A stretch of DNA of 64,000 nt. Origin: Paenibacillus_AA sp045062745. Its GTDB lineage: Bacteria; Bacillota; Bacilli; Paenibacillales; NBRC-103111. A program made the position numbers and the translations under genes. Shown here piece by piece: positions 43,964-53,566 of this stretch (its first letter is position 1; the number at the start of each line of letters is the position of its first letter). The notes beneath the pieces were generated by a model, which had not been told where the DNA came from, made no database searches, and worked only from the letters and a program-made list of their open reading frames with translations. The stretch lies in assembly GCF_045062745.1 (NCBI RefSeq), contig NZ_JBJGED010000003.1, forward strand, positions 186,001 to 250,000, written 5' to 3'.

Positions 43964-44156
43964 GTTAACTAATCAAATAAACATTTTAACCTAATCATTT
44001 AACAGACATAAAATTGTTAACCTGGTGTTAACCTTGATTACCGGTAATATAAGCCGTTCATCTAACGATCAAAAATAAAAATGTGTTGAAAACGCATCCA
44101 GTCTCATGTACTATGTGTTTAGGTTAACGAAGTAAACATTAGGTTAACAAGTTAAC
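43964..44156 (+). promoter_or_regulatory. GTTAAC-box operator cluster and promoter of the 44201 operon
   Basis: Six exact GTTAAC boxes start at 43964, 44016, 44027, 44123, 44143 and 44151; four extend to AGGTTAAC/GTTAACCT. A promoter TTGAAA (44086) - 17 nt - TACTAT (44109) places the start near 44121, just before three boxes. TGAAAACGCATCCA (44087-44100) is a near-match to a CcpA cre site over the -35. Confidence 0.7.
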
Positions 44157-44200
44157 AAAACATCAAGGGCTTCTTATTTCCAGAAGGGAGACAAAGGGTA

Positions 44201-46129
44201 ATGTCGATTCACAGTACGGAGGTTGTCATTTTGGGAGCAACGCCTGGGGGAATTGGTGCGGCTCTTGCTGCGGCAAGACGGGGGAGGCAAACGGTATTGA
44301 TCGAACCCAGCGCTTATTATGGCGGACTCATGACTAGCGGTCTCGGAATGACGGATATTCACTCTCTGGATGCGGCAGGGTCGGTATTCAGGGAATATGC
44401 CGGCAAGGTACTCGCCTATTACACAGAAACTTATGGACCGGATTCGGAGCAAGTCGTCCATTGCCGCAAAGGGCTGCGGTTCGAGCCGTCCGTGGCCAAG
44501 CGGCTGCTCAGGGACATGCTGAACGCGGAACCGAACTTAACACTACTCCTTTCCCATGAGCTCGCCTCTGTTGAAATGGATGGAAACAGCCTTCACGCTA
44601 TTACCGTACATCCGTTGAACGGAGGGGAGAACGTAACCTATAAGGCCCGTGTCTTCATCGATGCGACATATGAGGGAGACCTGGCCGCCAAGTCGGGCGT
44701 TTCTTATTCCCTAGGACGGGAATCCCGGGACGAGTGGAACGAGGAATACGCCGGGAAATTGTATCAGGTGTTCAGGACCAAGGAAATTTTGCCGGGCAGC
44801 ACCGGGGAAGGCGATGAATGGATCCAGGCGTATAATTTTCGGCTGTGTCTGACCAAGAATCCTGATAATCAAGTCCCCTTCCGAAAACCGGCCAACTACA
44901 ACCGGGCGGATTACAGCAGCCTCGTGGACGATGTGCTTGCGGGAAGACAGAAAGCGATTAATGAAGTGATTAATATCGTACAGATCCCGAATGGAAAATC
45001 GGATACCAACAATCATCACAACTGCATGTTGTCTACCGACTTGCCGGAGGAAAATTTGAATTATCCGGAGGGCAGCCGAGAAGAAAGGGAGCGCATTGTC
45101 AAGCGGCATAGGGAGTACATACAGGGATTGCTGTGGTTCTTGCAAAATGACGAGGAGCTGCCTGCCGGGTTCCGCGAAGATGCCCGACAATGGGGGTATG
45201 CGGCGGATGAATTCGAAGACACGGACCACTTCCCCCCGCAAATGTACGTTCGGGAAGCGCGCCGGATTCATGGAGAGTACGTGTTCACGGAGAATGACGC
45301 CAGGCTGGCGCCGGGCTTGGGCCGAGCGCCTATCCATTACGACAGTATAGCGGCTGGAGACTACGGAATCGATTCACACGCCGCTCGCAAACGCGATCGG
45401 ACCGGAGGCCATCTCTCCCTGGAAGGGTTTATGGCGATTGGCTGGATTACAGAGATTTATCAAGTTCCCTACGGCGTGATGGTCCCCCAGAGAATCGACA
45501 ACCTGCTTGTGCCGGTGGCCGTCTCCGCGACTCATATGGGGCTCGGCACGATCCGCATGGAGCCTTGCTGGATGCAGATGGGTTATGCCGCCGGGGTTGC
45601 GGCGGATGTAAGCCTCTCCTCCGAGGTTACGGTACGCCGCATCTCGATCGACCGGCTGCAGGACGAGTTGCTGCGCGACAACCAGGTCATCACTTATTTC
45701 AAGGATGTCGAGCTGGGAACGGAAACAAGTAAAGCGGCCCAGTATTTCGGGACCAAAGGGTTCATTACGAGCTATAACGCCGAATTGGGAGAGCCCATCA
45801 CTGTAGCCGAAGCATCACGTTGGGTGAGTACGGCAAGAAGATTCGAAGGCGGCAACAGGATGCCTTGTTTGCCCGCCACAAACGGGATCTTGCCTGCGGG
45901 AACAGACATGGGGCCGAGAAATCCGAAAGCGGATGATCTCTCGCCATCCGAATATTGGGAGGTGAACCCGTTATTAAGCCGATCGATGGTTCGAAGATGG
46001 TCACGTGTTGCCGCCAAAGCACTTGGGGTGAACATTTCGGATCAATTGTCGGAAGAACGTGAAACCGTTACCAGAGGGGAATTACTGGTCGTGCTGTATA
46101 CGTTGTTGAGAAACGCAAGAGCTATATAA
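44201..46129 (+). CDS. FAD-dependent oxidoreductase, long form
   Basis: A 642-aa flavoprotein of the same FAD_oxidored family as the 20833 gene. GATPGGIGAALAAARRG (about 12-28) and VLIEPSAYYGGLMTSG bind FAD; the family block VFIDATYEGDLAAKSGV is present. About 130 C-terminal residues (after TSYNAELGEP) form an extra domain of unknown role. No signal peptide. First gene of the LacI-controlled operon that continues with the binding protein, GH38, SGNH and beta-helix genes. Likely acts on a mannose-containing or modified sugar; the reaction is unknown. Confidence 0.75.
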   Translation: MSIHSTEVVILGATPGGIGAALAAARRGRQTVLIEPSAYYGGLMTSGLGMTDIHSLDAAGSVFREYAGKVLAYYTETYGPDSEQVVHCRKGLRFEPSVAKRLLRDMLNAEPNLTLLLSHELASVEMDGNSLHAITVHPLNGGENVTYKARVFIDATYEGDLAAKSGVSYSLGRESRDEWNEEYAGKLYQVFRTKEILPGSTGEGDEWIQAYNFRLCLTKNPDNQVPFRKPANYNRADYSSLVDDVLAGRQKAINEVINIVQIPNGKSDTNNHHNCMLSTDLPEENLNYPEGSREERERIVKRHREYIQGLLWFLQNDEELPAGFREDARQWGYAADEFEDTDHFPPQMYVREARRIHGEYVFTENDARLAPGLGRAPIHYDSIAAGDYGIDSHAARKRDRTGGHLSLEGFMAIGWITEIYQVPYGVMVPQRIDNLLVPVAVSATHMGLGTIRMEPCWMQMGYAAGVAADVSLSSEVTVRRISIDRLQDELLRDNQVITYFKDVELGTETSKAAQYFGTKGFITSYNAELGEPITVAEASRWVSTARRFEGGNRMPCLPATNGILPAGTDMGPRNPKADDLSPSEYWEVNPLLSRSMVRRWSRVAAKALGVNISDQLSEERETVTRGELLVVLYTLLRNARAI

Positions 46130-46150
46130 ATCATAATCGGGGTGATTTGG

Positions 46151-47470
46151 GTGCGGGTATGGAAGAAGTGTGTTTTGGCGGTCCTGGCGATGGCCTTGGT
46201 GTTTCTGGTCGGATGCAGCAGCGGCAACGAGAACGACAACCCGGATAAAAGCAATCCGCCAACGAGCGATAAACAACAAACTTTGTTGGAAAATATGGGT
46301 CCGCTAACGTTAACCTTTTTTAAAGAGGATCCCGGCGTGTCCGCAGAGACCATTGATGAATTGGTGCGCAAGAAATTTCCGCAAGTGACTTTGAAAATCA
46401 TTAAAAGCGGAAAAGGGACTACGATCGATGAGGTCACCGCAAGCGGTGAAATTCCCGACATCATCTCTATGTCCTTGGGCGGGCTCTCGAAGCTGAAGGA
46501 TTTGCAGCTGCTTTCCGATCTCACCCCCTTTATCCAAAGCTATAAATTCGACCTGAACCGGCTTGCTCCAGGGGTTGTGGATGTAGTGAAATCTTATTCC
46601 GACAACGGCGCCTTTCTGGTGATGCCGTTCGAGCTGAACAACAATGCGCTGTTTTACAACAAAACGATCTTCGACAAGTTCGGGGTCCCCTATCCGAAAG
46701 ACGGCATGACGTGGGAAGAGTTGTTCGAATTAACCAAAAGGCTAGTCCGAACCGAAGGCGGAGTCCAATATAACGGGTTTCATTATAACTTTCTTAATAT
46801 GGTTTATAAAAATCAATTGGGCCTCACCTTTGTCGATCCCAAGACGAATAAGGCGACGATTAACAACGATCAATGGGCGCGTTGGTTGAAAGTGATGACA
46901 GCGTTCTACTCCATTCCCGGGAACCAGCCGCCTGTGGACGAAAAAACCGCATTTCTGAAAAATCAGACATTGGCTATGCGTACCGGTCCGAATTATATTA
47001 CGGAATTGGCGGCGGCCGGAGCGAGCGGATTAAATTGGGATCTCGTTTCGTTGCCCCATTTCAGCGGAATGGAGGCCAGCTCGCAGATGAACGCTCCCTT
47101 TTATGCCATCCCGCCGACAAGCAAAAACAAGGATGCGGCCTTCCAGGTCATTTCCTATCTTTTATCCGACGAGGTCGGGATCGCACTGGCCAGACAAGGC
47201 CGAATTCCGATCCTCAAAAGCGAAACGGTGCGCAGCGAATACGGAAAAGGCATCCCCGGCCTGGAGAATAAAAACTTGGCCGCGTTGTTCAAAGATACGA
47301 TCGCCAAGCCGGTCCCCTTTACCCCATACGACGGTATTGCCAAATCGATATTCAACCGGGACGCCTTGACTCCAATGCTCAGCGGCGGCGTCGATGTAAA
47401 TACCGTGCTCCGGAAGGCGGAAGATGAGGCCAATAGGCAGATCGGGCTGGGACTGAAAGTCATGCAGTAA
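46151..47470 (+). CDS. Orphan extracellular sugar-binding lipoprotein
   Basis: A 439-aa family-1 solute-binding protein. A short signal peptide ends in the lipobox LVGC (about Cys20). The body contains FLVMPFELNNNALFYNKTIFDK, typical of oligosaccharide-binding proteins. Start GTG 46151 is preferred (GGGGTGA 6 nt upstream); GTG 46142 is possible. No permease or ATPase genes flank it, so it must use a transporter encoded elsewhere or act as a ligand sensor. Confidence 0.8.
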   Translation: MRVWKKCVLAVLAMALVFLVGCSSGNENDNPDKSNPPTSDKQQTLLENMGPLTLTFFKEDPGVSAETIDELVRKKFPQVTLKIIKSGKGTTIDEVTASGEIPDIISMSLGGLSKLKDLQLLSDLTPFIQSYKFDLNRLAPGVVDVVKSYSDNGAFLVMPFELNNNALFYNKTIFDKFGVPYPKDGMTWEELFELTKRLVRTEGGVQYNGFHYNFLNMVYKNQLGLTFVDPKTNKATINNDQWARWLKVMTAFYSIPGNQPPVDEKTAFLKNQTLAMRTGPNYITELAAAGASGLNWDLVSLPHFSGMEASSQMNAPFYAIPPTSKNKDAAFQVISYLLSDEVGIALARQGRIPILKSETVRSEYGKGIPGLENKNLAALFKDTIAKPVPFTPYDGIAKSIFNRDALTPMLSGGVDVNTVLRKAEDEANRQIGLGLKVMQ

Positions 47471-47514
47471 CTGCTTGCCAACCGACTTCATATACAGCTG
47501 TGGAGGGAAATACG

Positions 47515-50500
47515 ATGTTTTTTACGGAAGAAAAATTGGCGCTCCGGATCCGGGAATTAGCGGGCTTCCGATACCGGGATGCTATGAAAATCCCAGCTTT
47601 CCGCTTTCAAATCGACGAGAAAGGCGAGAATGGAACGTATCCTCCCGAAGGCGGCCCATGGAATGAGATGCGTCCCGGCGACCGCTGGAAGGGCCACGAT
47701 CTATATGCGTGGTTGGCGGCGGATGTGGACATTCCCGCAACGTGGGAAGGGCGGTCGGTCGTCGGTTTGTTCGAATTCGGCGTCGTTGGTGCATCGGGGG
47801 CCTCATGTGAAGCTCTGCTGTATATGAACGGCTCCCCTTACCAGGGCGTGGACGCGAACCACCAAGAAGTGTTTTTCCCAGAGAATGCTGCGGGAACTTC
47901 GCCCTCCCTGAGATTCCGAATATGGTCGGGACTTACGGGCGGAGGATCGACGAAGCCGCGGGAGTTGGAACTGAAGCGGGCCGAGATCGCCTGGTTGGAC
48001 GAGGCGGCAGACGATCTCTACTATACGGGCTGGGCGATCATAGAGACGGTCAAGGAGCTGGACGAACGACTGGCGGAGCGGCATTCGCTGCTCCAAGCCC
48101 TGAATCATGCGATGAATCAGGTGGACTGGGCCAATCCGGGATCGGACGCCTTCTACGATTCGGTCGCGGAGGCCCGCGCTTTGCTGCGAGATCAATGGAG
48201 CCGATTGGAGAAGCGTCATCCCGTAACCGTGCATTGCATCGGCCATACGCATATCGACGTGGCGTGGCTGTGGCGGCTTAGGCATACGAGAGAAAAGGCG
48301 GCGCGTTCCTTCTCTACCGTCCTGCGTTTGATGGAGAAGTACCCAGAGTATGTATTCCTGCAATCCCAGCCGCAGCTGTACGAATACATCAAAACGGACT
48401 ACCCGGAAATTTATGAGCAGATTCGCGCCAGGGTGCACGATGGACGCTGGGAGGCATCCGGGGGGATGTGGCTGGAGGCGGATTGCAACGTGCCTTCCGG
48501 GGAATCCCTGGTCCGTCAAATTCTACTAGGCACCCGATTTTTGAAGGAAGAGTTTGGAGTCGACTGCACTTATTTATGGCTGCCCGACGTGTTCGGTTAC
48601 AGCTGGGCCCTGCCGCAAATTTTGCAGAAGTCCGGCATCCCTACATTTATGACGACGAAGATCAGCTGGAATCAGTACAACCAGATGCCGCATGACACGT
48701 TTATGTGGAAGGGGATCGACGGTTCGGAAGTATTGGCTCATTTCATCACGACGCCTAGACCGGGGCAAAAGGACGTGAAGCGCCACGGGTACAACGGCGT
48801 GCTCCGAGCCGAGACCGCACTGGGGCTCTGGGAGCGGTATCACGATAAAGGCTTGAACAAGGATCTGCTGATGTCGTTCGGCTATGGCGACGGAGGCGGA
48901 GGAGCGAACCGGGAGATGCTGGAGCATCGCCGCCGTCTCGCGGAAATGCCCGGCATCCCGAATATGGTTATGAGCCGGGCGGACGATTACTTCGAAAAGC
49001 TGCAGCAAACGGTAGCGGAGACCGGGGAGTACGTCCATAGCTGGGACGGAGAACTGTATTTGGAGTACCACCGCGGCACGTTAACGAGCCAAGCGCACAA
49101 TAAGCGAATGAATCGCAAACTGGAATTGCTGTACCGCGAGACCGAATTCCTCTGCACGCTGGAGAGCGTGCTCGGGGCCGATTGGACCCGCTACCCGCAG
49201 GCGCAGCTGCAGGAAGGCTGGAAGATCGTCCTGCGCAATCAATTTCATGACATTATTCCAGGCTCGTCCATCCATGAAGTGTATGAGGATAGCCGCGAGG
49301 AATATGAGGAAGCGGCAGGTATCGTCACGAACCTATGGCAGGGAGCCGCGGAGTCGTTGGCGGGCGGCGGTGAATCGAGCGGCACGATGACCGTCATCAA
49401 TTCGGCGAACTGGGAGCGTACCGATTTATTGAAGGTTTTTGTTGAGTCGGAAGATCGGGAGGAGCGCCTCTGGACGGATAGCCGAGGTCAAGAACTCCAG
49501 GCCCAGCGCTGCGAGGGCTATTGGTTGGTGGAGACTTCGGGACTCCCTTCCATGGGCTACGGTGAGGTCCGATATAGGGAAGGAACTTCGGGAATCGAAC
49601 CGGCGAAGAAGCCCGTACCTTTCACCGTTCAACCCTCCGGAATATCGACGCCGTATTATGAGTTGGAGTGGAACCCGCTAGGCCAGCTCATTCGCCTGTA
49701 CGATAAGAAAGCCGGGCGGGATGTATTGGGGAAGGGCGCTCGCGGCAATGTATGGCAAGTTTTCGAAGATAAGCCCTTGATGCACGATGCCTGGGATATC
49801 GATCTGTTCTACCAAGAAAAGATGCGCGAAATCGAGGGGATTCAGCGGATTGACGTGAAAGAAGCGGGGCCGCTCCGTGCGGTGGTCCGATTCGAATGGA
49901 CCTATGGAAACTCGGCGATCGTGCAGGACATGATCCTCTACAGCGGCAGCCGCCGGATCGATTTCGTTACGAACGTCGACTGGCACGAGCGGCAGCAGCT
50001 TCTGAAGGTTGCGTTCCCGGTCGATATCCGCGCCACCGAAGCGACATACGATATTCAATTCGGCAACGTGAAGCGCCCGACTCATTGGAATACGAGCTGG
50101 GATCTTGCGAAATTCGAAACGGTCGGGCACCAGTGGGCGGATTTGTCGGAGCATGGGTACGGGGTCAGCCTGCTGAATGACTGCAAATACGGCTATGACA
50201 TAAAAGGCCATACGATGAGGCTGACCTTAATCAAATCCGCGATCCGTCCCGATCCGACGCAGGATCAAGGCGAGCATACCTTTACATATGCTTTGCTGCC
50301 GCATATCGGCGGGTGGTATGAGGGGAATACGGTTCGCGAGGCGTGGCAGCTCAACAACCCGCTTACTTATAGAGAGGGTAAACCCTTGCACCCGGGCATG
50401 TCGCTGTTCCGAACCGATACAGACAGCGTGATGATCGATGCGGTGAAAAAAGCGGAGGATAGCCGACGTGTCGTGCTGCGCCTTCACGAATTTGCAGGCG

Positions 50501-50676
50501 GTCGCGATTCTGTGGAAATCGCCAGCAGGTTGCCCATTCATTCATGGCAGGAGTGCGATTTGTTGGAACGCCCCATAGGGGAGAAGTGCACGCAACCCGT
50601 TCTTCGTTTCCCGATCGCTCCTTATGAAATCAAGACGTTTTTAATCGAGATTGGAGAAACTCCCCAACAACCTTGA
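47515..50676 (+). CDS. Alpha-mannosidase (GH38)
   Basis: A 1053-aa zinc-dependent retaining mannosidase. GHTHIDVAWLWRL (about 241-253) supplies zinc ligands; WLPDVFGYSWALPQI holds the nucleophile Asp (about 358). EGWKIVLRNQFHDIIPGSSI is the third conserved block. C-terminal beta domains follow. There is no signal peptide, so it trims imported manno-oligosaccharides in the cytoplasm. GGAGGG precedes ATG 47515. Within the LacI-controlled operon it points to mannose-containing glycans as substrate. Confidence 0.92.
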   Translation: MFFTEEKLALRIRELAGFRYRDAMKIPAFRFQIDEKGENGTYPPEGGPWNEMRPGDRWKGHDLYAWLAADVDIPATWEGRSVVGLFEFGVVGASGASCEALLYMNGSPYQGVDANHQEVFFPENAAGTSPSLRFRIWSGLTGGGSTKPRELELKRAEIAWLDEAADDLYYTGWAIIETVKELDERLAERHSLLQALNHAMNQVDWANPGSDAFYDSVAEARALLRDQWSRLEKRHPVTVHCIGHTHIDVAWLWRLRHTREKAARSFSTVLRLMEKYPEYVFLQSQPQLYEYIKTDYPEIYEQIRARVHDGRWEASGGMWLEADCNVPSGESLVRQILLGTRFLKEEFGVDCTYLWLPDVFGYSWALPQILQKSGIPTFMTTKISWNQYNQMPHDTFMWKGIDGSEVLAHFITTPRPGQKDVKRHGYNGVLRAETALGLWERYHDKGLNKDLLMSFGYGDGGGGANREMLEHRRRLAEMPGIPNMVMSRADDYFEKLQQTVAETGEYVHSWDGELYLEYHRGTLTSQAHNKRMNRKLELLYRETEFLCTLESVLGADWTRYPQAQLQEGWKIVLRNQFHDIIPGSSIHEVYEDSREEYEEAAGIVTNLWQGAAESLAGGGESSGTMTVINSANWERTDLLKVFVESEDREERLWTDSRGQELQAQRCEGYWLVETSGLPSMGYGEVRYREGTSGIEPAKKPVPFTVQPSGISTPYYELEWNPLGQLIRLYDKKAGRDVLGKGARGNVWQVFEDKPLMHDAWDIDLFYQEKMREIEGIQRIDVKEAGPLRAVVRFEWTYGNSAIVQDMILYSGSRRIDFVTNVDWHERQQLLKVAFPVDIRATEATYDIQFGNVKRPTHWNTSWDLAKFETVGHQWADLSEHGYGVSLLNDCKYGYDIKGHTMRLTLIKSAIRPDPTQDQGEHTFTYALLPHIGGWYEGNTVREAWQLNNPLTYREGKPLHPGMSLFRTDTDSVMIDAVKKAEDSRRVVLRLHEFAGGRDSVEIASRLPIHSWQECDLLERPIGEKCTQPVLRFPIAPYEIKTFLIEIGETPQQP

Positions 50677-50694
50677 TGGATGGCGGTGACCCCT

Positions 50695-51339
50695 ATGCGG
50701 CTCGTCGGCCTCGGAGACAGTATAACGGCAGGCGCTCATGTACGGAATGAAGATACTTTCTTGTATAAGCTGGGTCAAAAATACGGCTGGAGCGTTGCGA
50801 ATGCGGGCGTGAATGGAGCAACTTCATCCCGCGCTCTTGAGCGATTGTCGCTGATTGTTCCGCAGAAACCGGATATTTGCTTGATCGCGTTCGGCATGAA
50901 CGATCACGTGGCCGTTCGATGGAATGAGCCGCGCGTCCCGCTGCAGCAATTCCAAGACAACTTGACGACGATATGCCGTACGGTCAAGCATACGGGTGGT
51001 CTTCCGGTCTTGTGCACCATTCACCCCATCATCGAGGGGGATGCATCCGGGTATTACTATTCCAGGCATCCAGAGGAATGGTACCACGACCCGCTTGGAG
51101 CGCAGCGCTGGATCGATCGCTACAGCATGGGTGTCCGGGATGTTGCGGAGGCGAGCGGTGCTCCATTGGCCGATATCGCCCGGTACTGGAGCGATCGCCT
51201 GAGGGACGGGGTCTCGCTGGCCGATCTGCTCTTGACGGAACACAATTGCGGAAGGAAAGACGGGGTGCACCTGACGCCTCGGGGACACGACTTGTATGCG
51301 GCTTGTTTGTCGGAACTATTGGATTCCTACAGCGTGTAA
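50695..51339 (+). CDS. SGNH/GDSL hydrolase (probable carbohydrate esterase)
   Basis: A 214-aa serine esterase. LGDSITAG is block I with the nucleophile Ser, NAGVNGATS block II, FGMNDH block III and DGVHLTPRGH block V with the Asp-His pair. No export signal. ATG 50695 has GGCGG about 9 nt upstream; ATG 50680, 3 nt after the mannosidase stop, is possible. The operon context suggests removal of acetyl groups from imported oligosaccharides. Confidence 0.82.
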   Translation: MRLVGLGDSITAGAHVRNEDTFLYKLGQKYGWSVANAGVNGATSSRALERLSLIVPQKPDICLIAFGMNDHVAVRWNEPRVPLQQFQDNLTTICRTVKHTGGLPVLCTIHPIIEGDASGYYYSRHPEEWYHDPLGAQRWIDRYSMGVRDVAEASGAPLADIARYWSDRLRDGVSLADLLLTEHNCGRKDGVHLTPRGHDLYAACLSELLDSYSV

Positions 51340-51364
51340 AACCTTTGTTTAGGAGGGGTATTAA

Positions 51365-53488
51365 ATGGAGGATCAAGGGCCTGGCAAAACAATCTCCAGA
51401 AGAAAACTTCTAGCTTCCATGGCGGCGACAAGCGCTGCCGTAATGTTTGCGGTCCCGGCGTTCGGGAAAGAGGCGACGGTCAGCGAGGCGGTGTACGGGA
51501 AGAAAGACGACGATAAAATCAAACTGAAAGATGTTCAGACCGAGCTGAAGAGCGTCGATCAATTGCGCCATACACCTGGCGTTGCGGATGGCCAGCAAGT
51601 GAGTTTGCTGGGCTATTACGAGGACACCCCCGGAACAGGCGGCGGCACGGTGTATTGGGATGCCGATAGCACGGAGGCCGATAACGGCGGCACGGTCTTC
51701 GCTGTGGCCGGGGTTGCCGACGGGCGATGGAAGCGACCCTATACCAACCGCTTGAATCTCGGCTGGTTCGGATGGAGGGGCCTCGGCCTGGAAGATGACT
51801 CCGCGCGTATGCAGGCTGCGGTGAATGCGCTTGTAGCCGGCGGCGTGATCGAGACAGGTCCCGGCATCGTCCGGATCGAGCATACGGTAACCGTTGTTAG
51901 TGTGCCGATCGTCTTTGAAGGTGCCGGAAGTACGGACAATGATGCGTATGCTACGCAATACGTCGTGGCTACAGGAGCTGAACATGGCTTTCTGCTTTCC
52001 GGGGTTCGCGGCGGAGGCTTCTCGGGCCTGCAAATGCGGGGCGAGGGGTTAACCGGAGGCAGCTTCATCGCTACGGAACGCAACGGCACGGCCGGCAATT
52101 ATATGCTCTCCTTTTACAATGCAAGATTCAAGAACGGCTATAACGGTATTACGCTTAGAGCGTGCAACACCGTCAGATTTCAAAACTGCGTCTGGTCCGG
52201 CTTTAACGGGGAGCAAGTCATTTTACTAAACGGCGTTAACGATACATCCAGGGCAGACCCGGTTGAATTCTCGCAGTGCGCCATCGCGGCGGGAACATCG
52301 AATCCGAATACGGATAACCTTGTTATTGACGGTTCGGGCGGCTCGATCAAGTTTTTTGCAACGGCGATCCTGTTCGGGAGGCATGGATTGTGGCTCCGAA
52401 ACACCACGGGTCAGGCGGGACCGAAGTTTCTGTACTTTGAGGGCGGCGGGTTCGAGAATGCGCATGGGGTACCGGTGCTGCTGGAAGCCGGCTCTCAGGT
52501 ACAATTCGCCAATACTTACATCTCGTGCGACGGCGAAGAGGACAATGTAAGGATTGCGCCCAGCTTCACAGGCAATGCGACATTTAACGGCTGCGTGATT
52601 CGGGGCTGCGGCCGGAACGGCATCGACATCGCTTCGTCGCGGGTCACCGTCACCGGCTGTCTGATCGGCAACAATGGCAGAACTGCGCATCCGGCGTTTG
52701 CCAGGACCATTTCTAACGTTTCCGATAATGGCTCCGGCGGGGTTCGCATCACTACTAGTGCAGCGCATGGCTGGGTCACGGACGACCGGATCAGCATTCA
52801 GGGCGTGTCGGGTACTGCAGAGGCCAACGGCAAATGGAAGATCACGGTGGTTAGCCCGACCCAATTCGATCTGCAGGGCGTAAACTTCGCGAATAGCTAC
52901 CTTGCGGGCGGAACGGCTTGGCGCAACGGTGCGGGCATCAACCTCAGGTCTAGCGCGTCCCGGGTTGTGGTGGTCGGCAATGTCATTGGCGCTCTGGCTG
53001 ACGGCGTTCAGCGCCAGGATTATGGGGTTGTCAGCGAAGCGGGGGACGTGCTGGTCAGCGATAATGATCTAAAGGGAAACACGGTAGGGCCTTATCTGTT
53101 AACCGGCACTCAGTCCAGTCAAACCCGATTCATAGGCAATAAAGGCATCGAACAAATTGACGGATGGTTAAGCGCACAAGTTCCGGGTCCGGTTGCGGCG
53201 GGGCTTTACGATCTCAAAAACTTTTTATATCTCGATGGCCAGAAAATCAGGATTGTGAAAGTAACCGTCAAACTAGCTTCCGGAACGTGCGACGTGCGGC
53301 TGGATGCGGACGGCTCCAGTGCCGGAGGCAGTGCCCTCGCTGCATCCTCCGCGCTGCAGTCCAAAAATCTGGCCGCCCCTTACGCGGTTGACGGCATTAG
53401 CGGTCCTAGAAAACTGCAGCTGCGAGTTCTCAATGCTTCTTCGGCTCAGGGGCTTGAGGTGCAGTTTGCCTACCAGGTTGTCAGCTAA
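51365..53488 (+). CDS. Tat-exported right-handed beta-helix protein
   Basis: A 707-aa secreted protein. The N-terminus ISRRKLLASMAATSAAVMFA is a twin-arginine signal. A pectate-lyase-superfamily start (LGWFGWRGLGLEDDSARMQ) leads into repeated short beta-strand turns rich in Asn and Gly (ITLRACNTVRFQNCVWSG, NVRIAPSFTGNATFNGCV), the right-handed parallel beta-helix. A carbohydrate lyase, epimerase or phage-tailspike-like role is possible; no catalytic residues can be pinned. AGGAGGG lies 7 nt upstream. Last gene of the operon. Confidence 0.72.
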   Translation: MEDQGPGKTISRRKLLASMAATSAAVMFAVPAFGKEATVSEAVYGKKDDDKIKLKDVQTELKSVDQLRHTPGVADGQQVSLLGYYEDTPGTGGGTVYWDADSTEADNGGTVFAVAGVADGRWKRPYTNRLNLGWFGWRGLGLEDDSARMQAAVNALVAGGVIETGPGIVRIEHTVTVVSVPIVFEGAGSTDNDAYATQYVVATGAEHGFLLSGVRGGGFSGLQMRGEGLTGGSFIATERNGTAGNYMLSFYNARFKNGYNGITLRACNTVRFQNCVWSGFNGEQVILLNGVNDTSRADPVEFSQCAIAAGTSNPNTDNLVIDGSGGSIKFFATAILFGRHGLWLRNTTGQAGPKFLYFEGGGFENAHGVPVLLEAGSQVQFANTYISCDGEEDNVRIAPSFTGNATFNGCVIRGCGRNGIDIASSRVTVTGCLIGNNGRTAHPAFARTISNVSDNGSGGVRITTSAAHGWVTDDRISIQGVSGTAEANGKWKITVVSPTQFDLQGVNFANSYLAGGTAWRNGAGINLRSSASRVVVVGNVIGALADGVQRQDYGVVSEAGDVLVSDNDLKGNTVGPYLLTGTQSSQTRFIGNKGIEQIDGWLSAQVPGPVAAGLYDLKNFLYLDGQKIRIVKVTVKLASGTCDVRLDADGSSAGGSALAASSALQSKNLAAPYAVDGISGPRKLQLRVLNASSAQGLEVQFAYQVVS

Positions 53489-53501
53489 CTAAAGGAATGA
53501 A

Positions 53502-53540
53502 ATAGGCTGTCGAGAGCCCCATGGGCATCCGACAGCCTAT
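53502..53540. terminator. Shared terminator hairpin between convergent genes
   Basis: ATAGGCTGTCG pairs perfectly with CGACAGCCTAT around a 17-nt loop. Only short T runs follow on either strand. Confidence 0.65.
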
Positions 53541-53566
53541 TGATGTTTGCGTACGATGTCCCAGCG

